A stretch of DNA of 38,232 nt. It comes from an uncultured Bacteroidota bacterium. GTDB lineage: Bacteria > Bacteroidota > Bacteroidia > Flavobacteriales > Flavobacteriaceae. The notes beneath the pieces were generated by a model, which saw nothing but the letters and a program-made list of their open reading frames with translations, was not told the origin of the DNA and did not search any database. The stretch covers positions 1 through 38,232 of the forward strand of contig CABYPD010000013.1 of NCBI GenBank assembly GCA_902520835.1, in the 5' to 3' direction. Shown here in pieces: positions 32,716-38,232 of the stretch. The stretch's first letter is position 1; every line of letters begins with the position of its first letter. The position numbers and the translations under genes are program-made.

Positions 32716-33408
32716 ATTAAATTTTTCTGAAATTTTATCTATATGAACAGCATCTTTAATAGATATATTTCCAATAGAGTATCTTTCCAGATATTTCAAA
32801 TAAGCACCACTTCTAAGTTTTTTTCCAATATCATATGCTAAGGATCTTATATATGTACCTTTTGAACATTCTATTTTACAGTCAACTTCGTCATTTTTGA
32901 AATCTAATATCTCAAATTTTGAAATATGTATTTTTCTAGGTTCTAAAGATATTTTTTTTCCAGATCTAGCTAAGTTATATGATCTTTTACCTGCAATTTT
33001 CAATGCAGAAAAAGTAGGAGGTATTTGTTCTAAATCACCTATAAATTTCTCGACAGTTTCTTTTATTAAGTCAATGTTTATATGTGAAGTAGAAAACGTT
33101 TTATTTATCTTAGTTTCAAGATCATAAGATGGGGTGGTAGCTCCAAGTTTGAAAGTTGCGATATAAGTTTTCTTCTGATCCTGATATTTATATATTTCTT
33201 TGGTTTTTTTTCCAACACAAATAATTAATAATCCAGTAGCCAGAGGATCTAATGTGCCGGCGTGACCAACTTTTATTTTTTTAAATTGAGTATGTCTTTT
33301 AAATGCTCCTCTGACATATTTTACACAATCAAATGAGGTCCAATTAATTGGCTTGTAAATTGGAATAACTAACCCTTGTTCAGAAATTTTTTCACAAATA
33401 TTATCCAT
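32707..33408 (-). CDS. truB: tRNA pseudouridine(55) synthase
   Basis: The 233-aa protein makes pseudouridine 55 in the T-loop of tRNAs. The catalytic aspartate is Asp54 in VGHAGTLDPLATGLL. The family blocks YKPINWTSFDCVKYVR, IPPTFSALKIAGKRSYNLAR and CSKGTYIRSLAYDIGKKL follow. It lacks the C-terminal PUA-like extension of E. coli TruB (314 aa), as is common here. Its start overlaps the uppP stop by 8 nt, in the conserved ftsX-DUF3098-uppP-truB cluster. Confidence 0.95.
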   Translation of the reverse strand: MDNICEKISEQGLVIPIYKPINWTSFDCVKYVRGAFKRHTQFKKIKVGHAGTLDPLATGLLIICVGKKTKEIYKYQDQKKTYIATFKLGATTPSYDLETKINKTFSTSHINIDLIKETVEKFIGDLEQIPPTFSALKIAGKRSYNLARSGKKISLEPRKIHISKFEILDFKNDEVDCKIECSKGTYIRSLAYDIGKKLRSGAYLKYLERYSIGNISIKDAVHIDKISEKFNLE

Positions 33409-34195
33409 TTAAAATTGAATATATAATAGAAAATATACCAATCAATAAACAGTAAATTGAAAAGTAAATTAACTTATTCTTCTTTACAAAAATTATCATC
33501 CATTTACATGCATAATATCCAGAAATTAATGCTGAGGTAAACCCAACTAAATAATTTGAAATATTATTATTGAAATCAATTTCATTATCAAATATAATTT
33601 TTAAAGAAGATCCAAATATTACAGGAACAACCATTAAGAAAGAAAATTTAGCAGCTAAATCCCTATTTAATCCTAAAAAAATTGAGGTTCCAATGGTTGC
33701 TCCACTTCTTGAAATACCAGGCAGGATGGCTAAAGCCTGAGTAAAACCTATAATTAATGATGATTTTAGATTTAATTTTTTATTAGAATTATTAAATCTA
33801 TCAGAAAGATAAAGTATAAAAGAAGTTAAAATTAGCATAAAACCTACCAGAATTAAGTTCCCTTTAAATAAGTAATTAATCTCACTTTCAAAAAAATAAC
33901 CAGCTAATCCTGCGGGTATCATAGAAACCAAAATATAAAATGCGAAAAAAGTATTTTCATCCTTTTTAAAACTGATTAAGCTCATAATTATTTCTTTAAC
34001 GTCTTTCCAAAAATAAATGATAGCACTTAACGCAGTTGCAAGATGTACAATGAGAGTAAAAAATAAACTATTGGTTGAATCATATGAAAAATCTAAAAAA
34101 ACTTTGAAAATTTCAAGATGACCACTAGAGGATACTGGTAAAAATTCAGTTAAACCTTGTATTATACCAAGTAATAAAGATTTTAATATATCCAT
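33401..34195 (-). CDS. uppP: undecaprenyl-diphosphate phosphatase
   Basis: The 264-aa inner-membrane protein recycles the undecaprenyl carrier used for peptidoglycan and surface polysaccharides. The two signature motifs are GIIQGLTEFLPVSSSGHLEI at residues 10-29 and LPGISRSGATIGTSIFLGLN in the second half, which form the active site. About eight hydrophobic helices are visible. It follows the DUF3098 gene by 2 nt and overlaps truB by 8 nt. Confidence 0.96.
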   Translation of the reverse strand: MDILKSLLLGIIQGLTEFLPVSSSGHLEIFKVFLDFSYDSTNSLFFTLIVHLATALSAIIYFWKDVKEIIMSLISFKKDENTFFAFYILVSMIPAGLAGYFFESEINYLFKGNLILVGFMLILTSFILYLSDRFNNSNKKLNLKSSLIIGFTQALAILPGISRSGATIGTSIFLGLNRDLAAKFSFLMVVPVIFGSSLKIIFDNEIDFNNNISNYLVGFTSALISGYYACKWMIIFVKKNKLIYFSIYCLLIGIFSIIYSILNG

Positions 34196-34197
34196 AT

Positions 34198-34422
34198 CTA
34201 TTCAGGCTTTGTAAGTATAGCATAAATTTCAATTGCAAAACCTATAATCACAATCAATGGAGCAATTCTTATTCTTCTAAAACTATATATCTCCTCATTA
34301 AAAATATTAGGATCATCACTTCCACCACCAGACATTAGAATGAAACCTAAAGCGATAAATAAAATTCCAATTATCATAAACTTATAATTTCTTTTCCCAA
34401 ACACGAACTTGTTTTTTTTCAT
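34198..34422 (-). CDS. DUF3098 two-TM membrane protein
   Basis: The 74-aa protein has two hydrophobic helices (about residues 15-30, FMIIGILFIALGFILM, and 52-70, IAPLIVIIGFAIEIYAIL). Between them is a loop with SGGGSDDPNIFNEEIYSFRR, the typical DUF3098 pattern. Its function is unknown. Its ATG overlaps the ftsX stop by 1 nt (TAATG), and the family is nearly always next to ftsX and uppP in Bacteroidota, which points to cell-envelope or division work. Confidence 0.9.
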   Translation of the reverse strand: MKKNKFVFGKRNYKFMIIGILFIALGFILMSGGGSDDPNIFNEEIYSFRRIRIAPLIVIIGFAIEIYAILTKPE

Positions 34423-35285
34423 TAGTAAAGTTTTTCAATATTTGAAGAAATATATCTCCCAGTTATAATTGAAGTTGAAAAATATGATATAATTACACTA
34501 ATACCTAAGGAAAATAATATTGTTATAAAAACAGATTCTTTTATTTTTTCAAAATCAATTGCAAAAAAATTAAGATTCAAGTAGTATAAAATTGCAACTA
34601 GTAAAACTGAAGAAATTATACTGCTCAAGACACCTAGCTTTATGTGAGTAATAATAAATGGTTTTTTTATAAAAAATTTAGTGGCTCCAACAAGCTGCAT
34701 AGTTTTGATATTCAATCTATTGGAATATACAGATAGCCTAATCGTATTATTCATCAAAATAATTGATATGAATAGAAAAATAGAACCAATAATTAATGAC
34801 CATTGTTTTAATATTAAAATATTCTTATTTATTAAATCAATTAATGGTGCATCATAAGTAACTTCTTCAACAAAACTTTCGTTTTTAAACTCTTCAACAA
34901 GTTGATCAATAAATAAATTATTAACGTTATCTGATGTAAAGAATATATCATATGAATCATAGAGAGGATTATATCCTAAATAGTCAATAAAGTCTTCACC
35001 TATTTCTTCAGAAAGTTTATTTGCTGCATCTTTTTTAGAAATAAAATCAAACTTTTTTATGGTATTATTTATTTCAAGATTTTTTTCAAATTTTGAAAGT
35101 TCAATTTTATTGCTTTGATCTTTAATAAATACTACAACAGGGATATTTTCTTTAAAATCATTTATAATTTTTTCAGAATTTAATGCAATTAAAGTAAATG
35201 AAGAAATTAAAAATAGAACAATTGATATACTTATAATAACAAGAAAATAATTTGAAAAAATTTTATTTGAATAATTTGATGACAA
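34422..35285 (-). CDS. ftsX: cell division protein FtsX (ABC transporter-like permease)
   Basis: The 287-aa protein has an N-terminal helix (YFLVIISISIVLFLISSFTL). The extracytoplasmic FtsX domain covers about residues 40-150 (NIPVVVFIKDQSNKIELSKF, YNPLYDSYDIFF). Three further helices form the MacB/FtsX-type permease unit with LMNNTIRLSVYSNRLNIKTM and LVGATKFFIKKPFI. With the ATPase FtsE, not in this window, it controls peptidoglycan hydrolases at division. A TTG start at 35285 (MSSNYSNKIFSNYF) fits the family N-terminus; no ATG is near. It leads the ftsX-DUF3098-uppP-truB cluster. Confidence 0.93.
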   Translation of the reverse strand: MSSNYSNKIFSNYFLVIISISIVLFLISSFTLIALNSEKIINDFKENIPVVVFIKDQSNKIELSKFEKNLEINNTIKKFDFISKKDAANKLSEEIGEDFIDYLGYNPLYDSYDIFFTSDNVNNLFIDQLVEEFKNESFVEEVTYDAPLIDLINKNILILKQWSLIIGSIFLFISIILMNNTIRLSVYSNRLNIKTMQLVGATKFFIKKPFIITHIKLGVLSSIISSVLLVAILYYLNLNFFAIDFEKIKESVFITILFSLGISVIISYFSTSIITGRYISSNIEKLY

Positions 35286-35301
35286 AATATATATATTGCT
35301 A

Positions 35302-35332
35302 TAAAAATAATAAAGGTTTTTAGTTAATTCAA
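35302..35332 (-). promoter_or_regulatory. candidate promoter of the ftsX cluster
   Basis: On the minus strand TTG (35332-35330) is followed after 20 nt by TATTTTTA (35309-35302), a 7-of-8 match to TAnnTTTG, 16 nt before the ftsX TTG start. Confidence 0.35.
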
Positions 35333-35346
35333 TTCTTTTAATTTTT

Positions 35347-35374
35347 TTGCATTAAAACAATAACCTTATTTTTG
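35347..35374 (+). promoter_or_regulatory. promoter of leuS
   Basis: TTG at 35347-35349 is followed after 17 nt by TATTTTTG at 35367-35374, an exact TAnnTTTG match with good spacing. The ATG lies 13 nt further on, so the leader is very short. Confidence 0.6.
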
Positions 35375-35387
35375 CTTTATTCTCAAA

Positions 35388-38189
35388 ATGGCATACAACT
35401 TTAAGAAAATAGAAGAGAAGTGGCAAAACTATTGGAAACAAAATAATACTTTTCATGTTTCTAATATTTCAAATAAGAAAAAATTTTATGTCTTGGATAT
35501 GTTTCCATATCCTTCTGGTGCTGGATTACATGTTGGTCACCCATTAGGTTATATAGCTAGTGATATTTATTCAAGATATAAAAGACATAAAGGTTTTAAT
35601 GTCTTGCATCCACAAGGTTATGATTCATTCGGATTACCAGCTGAACAATATGCGATACAAACAGGACAACACCCGCAAAAAACAACCGATGAGAATATTA
35701 GTAGGTACAGAGAACAACTCGATAGAATGGGGTTCTCTTTCGATTGGTCTAGAGAGATAAGAACATCTGATAAAACATATTATAAATGGACTCAGTGGAT
35801 GTTTTTATTATTGTTTGATAGTTGGTACGATTCTAATTTACAAAAGGCAAGACCAATTAAGGAACTTATTAATCATTTTAAAAATAAAGGAACAGCAGAA
35901 ATAATTAATACATCTATTAACTTTTCAGCGGAGGAGTGGTTAAAATTTGATAGTCATCAAAAAGAAGAAATTCTTCAAGAATTTAGAATAGCTTATTTAT
36001 CTGAAGCATTTGTCAACTGGTGTCCAAAACTAGGAACAGTATTAGCTAATGATGAAGTTATTGATGGATTATCACAAAGAGGAGGATATGAAGTTGTCAG
36101 AAAAAAAATGAAGCAATGGAGTATTAGAATTTCCTCATATTCAGAAAGGCTTTTAAAAGGACTAGATAAAATTGATTGGCCTGAATCTCTTAAAGACATG
36201 CAGAAGAACTGGATTGGAAAATCCAAGGGGGCAATGATTAAATTCAAGATTAATTCAAGTTCTAAATCTATATCAGTTTTCTCAACAAGACCGGATACAA
36301 TTTTTGGTGCAACATTTTTAACCTTAGCGCCAGAAAATGAATTGGTAACAGAACTAACAACTAAAGAAAATAAAAAAGAAGTTGAAGATTATATTAATTC
36401 ATCAAGTAAAAAAAGTGAAAGAGATAGGATATCTGATGTCAAATCAATTTCTGGTGTATTTACTGGTTCATATGTAATTCATCCTTTTACAAAAAAATTA
36501 TTACCAATATGGATTTCTGATTATGTTATTTCTACATATGGAACAGGTGCTGTTATGGCTGTTCCATGCGGAGATGCAAGGGACTATGCATTTGCAAAAC
36601 ATTTTAATATTGAAATAGTAAATATTTTTAAAGATGTTAATATAGATGATGAGGCTTTTGAATCAAAAGAAAAAGTTCAAATCACTAACTCTGACTTTTT
36701 AAATGATTTAGATTATCATTCTGCTTTCGATATGGCTTGTTCAAAATTGAATGAGATTTCCTCAGGGAATAAAACTGTAAATTATAAGCTTAGAGATGCT
36801 GTATTTAGTAGACAAAGATATTGGGGAGAACCAATACCTATTTATTTCAAAAATGACATCCCACAACCAATTAATTTAAAATATTTACCATTAGAATTAC
36901 CTAATGTTAAAAATTATCTTCCTACTGAAAATGGAGATCCTCCATTAGGAAATGCTCAAAACTGGGGCTGGGATATTGAAAAAAACAAGGTTGTTTCAAA
37001 ATCAAAAATTGATGAAAAAAAAGTTTTTCGTATTGAATTAAATACTATGCCTGGTTGGGCTGGTAGTTCTTGGTATTTTAATAGGTATATGGATCCCAAC
37101 AATGATCAAAGTTTTGCTTCTAAAGATGCTCTTAAATATTGGAAAGAAGTTGATTTATATCTTGGAGGAAGTGAACATGCTACAGGTCATTTATTGTATT
37201 CTAGATTTTGGCAAATGTTTTTATATGATATGAAATTGGTTAATACTGAAGTTTATGCTAAAAAGCTTGTAAATCAGGGTATGATATTGGGTAATTCTGC
37301 TTTAATATACAGAGATATAGATTCTGGTATTTTTATTTCGTCCGATTCACTTGATGATGAAAAGATTCAAAAAATTAATGTGGATATAAATTTTATCAAT
37401 CAAAATAATGAACTTGATTTAAAACAATTTATGGATTGGCAACCTGAATATTTAGAAGCAAAATTTAAAATGAAAAATGATGTTTTTAAAGTTGAAAGAG
37501 AGATTCAGAAAATGTCAAAATCAAAATATAATGTAGTTAATCCTGATGATATTTGTGATAGCTATGGTGCTGATACATTAAGATTATACGAGATGTTTTT
37601 AGGTCCTATTGAACAAGCAAAACCATGGAATACAAATGGAATTTCTGGTGTGTTTAATTTTTTAAATAAAGTTTGGAAACTCTTTTATGATGAAAATAAT
37701 TTAATTGTTGTTGATTCCGAACCTGATATTGAGTCTTTAAAAATTTTAAATCAGACGATCAAAAAGATAAACCACGATATTGAAAATTTTTCATTTAATA
37801 CTTGTGTAAGTTCATTAATGATTCTTGTAAATAAATTAACTGAAAAAAAGTGTTCTTCATCTAAAGTATTAAAACCATTATCAATTTTATTATCACCTTT
37901 TGCTCCACATTTGGCTGAAGAATTATGGTTTGTTTTAGGAAATGAAAACTCAATCATTGATGAAGTGTTTCCTGAGCATGATCCCAACTTATTAATAGAA
38001 GAAGAAAAAAATTATCCTGTTTCTTTTAATGGCAAGTTAAAATTTCAGATTTTACTTTCTAATGATTTAACTAAACAAGAAGTAGAAGAAATTGTTTCGA
38101 ATCACGATTTAACTATTAAAAATCTTAATGGGAAAAGCATAAAAAAAATAATTTTTGTTCCTAATAAAATTATAAATGTAGTGTGTTAG
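35388..38189 (+). CDS. leuS: leucyl-tRNA synthetase
   Basis: The 933-aa class I synthetase charges tRNA-Leu. The HIGH-type motif is HVGH at residues 48-51 within YPSGAGLHVGHPLGY. The editing domain insert is at about 270-440 (STRPDTIFGATFLTLAPENE, YGTGAVMAVPCGDARD). The KMSKS motif is at 708-712, and the anticodon-binding domain ends LLSPFAPHLAEELW. It is longer than E. coli LeuS (860 aa). The extra length includes a segment at about 150-200 (AEIINTSINFSAEEWLKF) of the kind seen in other Bacteroidota. A promoter of good quality stands 14 nt upstream. Confidence 0.97.
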   Translation: MAYNFKKIEEKWQNYWKQNNTFHVSNISNKKKFYVLDMFPYPSGAGLHVGHPLGYIASDIYSRYKRHKGFNVLHPQGYDSFGLPAEQYAIQTGQHPQKTTDENISRYREQLDRMGFSFDWSREIRTSDKTYYKWTQWMFLLLFDSWYDSNLQKARPIKELINHFKNKGTAEIINTSINFSAEEWLKFDSHQKEEILQEFRIAYLSEAFVNWCPKLGTVLANDEVIDGLSQRGGYEVVRKKMKQWSIRISSYSERLLKGLDKIDWPESLKDMQKNWIGKSKGAMIKFKINSSSKSISVFSTRPDTIFGATFLTLAPENELVTELTTKENKKEVEDYINSSSKKSERDRISDVKSISGVFTGSYVIHPFTKKLLPIWISDYVISTYGTGAVMAVPCGDARDYAFAKHFNIEIVNIFKDVNIDDEAFESKEKVQITNSDFLNDLDYHSAFDMACSKLNEISSGNKTVNYKLRDAVFSRQRYWGEPIPIYFKNDIPQPINLKYLPLELPNVKNYLPTENGDPPLGNAQNWGWDIEKNKVVSKSKIDEKKVFRIELNTMPGWAGSSWYFNRYMDPNNDQSFASKDALKYWKEVDLYLGGSEHATGHLLYSRFWQMFLYDMKLVNTEVYAKKLVNQGMILGNSALIYRDIDSGIFISSDSLDDEKIQKINVDINFINQNNELDLKQFMDWQPEYLEAKFKMKNDVFKVEREIQKMSKSKYNVVNPDDICDSYGADTLRLYEMFLGPIEQAKPWNTNGISGVFNFLNKVWKLFYDENNLIVVDSEPDIESLKILNQTIKKINHDIENFSFNTCVSSLMILVNKLTEKKCSSSKVLKPLSILLSPFAPHLAEELWFVLGNENSIIDEVFPEHDPNLLIEEEKNYPVSFNGKLKFQILLSNDLTKQEVEEIVSNHDLTIKNLNGKSIKKIIFVPNKIINVVC

Positions 38190-38232
38190 TTGTTGACTAT
38201 ATGTTTTGCAACTCTTTTACTAACTCCATCCA
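38186..38232 (-). CDS. C-terminal tail of a convergent gene (cut by window edge)
   Basis: The minus strand is open from the window edge for 14 codons (DGVSKRVAKHIVNN) and then TAA, overlapping the leuS stop by 4 nt. The tail resembles the last helix of UDP-N-acetylglucosamine 2-epimerase-type enzymes (DG-x-S-x-R-x-x-x-x-I), but this is too short to identify. That it is coding at all is inferred from position and the absence of any other gene there. Confidence 0.35.
   Translation of the reverse strand, partial: DGVSKRVAKHIVNN

Overview
This is an AT-rich window that reads as ordinary chromosome of a marine-type member of Flavobacteriia (Bacteroidota). The lineage call rests on several observations: many TAnnTTTG-type -7 promoter elements with very short or absent leaders; the gene order HU - mutY - ssb - gldD; an atpD-atpC pair standing apart from other ATP synthase genes; the families DUF3127 and DUF3098; and four TonB-dependent receptors in 38 kb. 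There is no insertion sequence, phage, CRISPR array or rRNA. No stretch longer than about 300 bases lacks a gene.

Layout. Positions 1-2861 (minus) hold a capsule/exopolysaccharide export pair, a six-SLBB Wza-like protein followed by a Wzz-like protein cut by the window edge. From 3104 come tatD, tRNA-Ser(GGA) and an ExbB / 4-TM protein / ExbD / ExbD energy-transduction operon with a small beta-barrel, then a 963-aa TonB-dependent receptor. From 10295 come atpD-atpC and, after a run of 17 T, a second receptor with a TTG start. The block 13937-16454 (minus) is HU - a 29-residue Lys/Arg protein - RNase G - recX. Facing away from it is mutY-ssb-gldD-EamA transporter, with no gldE between ssb and gldD.

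The block 19491-30236 (minus), read in its transcription direction, is: rplU-rpmA-phosphopantetheinyl transferase-pnuC-NadR-like kinase, a TPP riboswitch, a TonB receptor (hence probably for thiamine), a small Cys/His secreted protein, a zinc-type TonB receptor with two long His/Asp/Glu tracts, and finally an M16 peptidase pair with one active-site and one non-catalytic member. The riboswitch suggests that PnuC and the kinase may work on thiamine rather than nicotinamide riboside. From 30840 come greA (with a tiny hairpin and U-run in its leader), a HIT protein, a DUF3127 protein and aat. The conserved ftsX-DUF3098-uppP-truB cluster follows on the minus strand, then leuS on plus and the tail of a convergent gene.

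No large undescribed system is visible. The observations most worth checking are: the DUF3127 protein, which looks like a second SSB-like protein because it shares an OB-like segment and the exact DDLPF tail with SSB; the 29-residue basic protein between HU and rng; the TPP riboswitch placed inside what may be a long operon; a Rieske-like lipoprotein with both His ligands replaced by Asn; and the greA leader hairpin.
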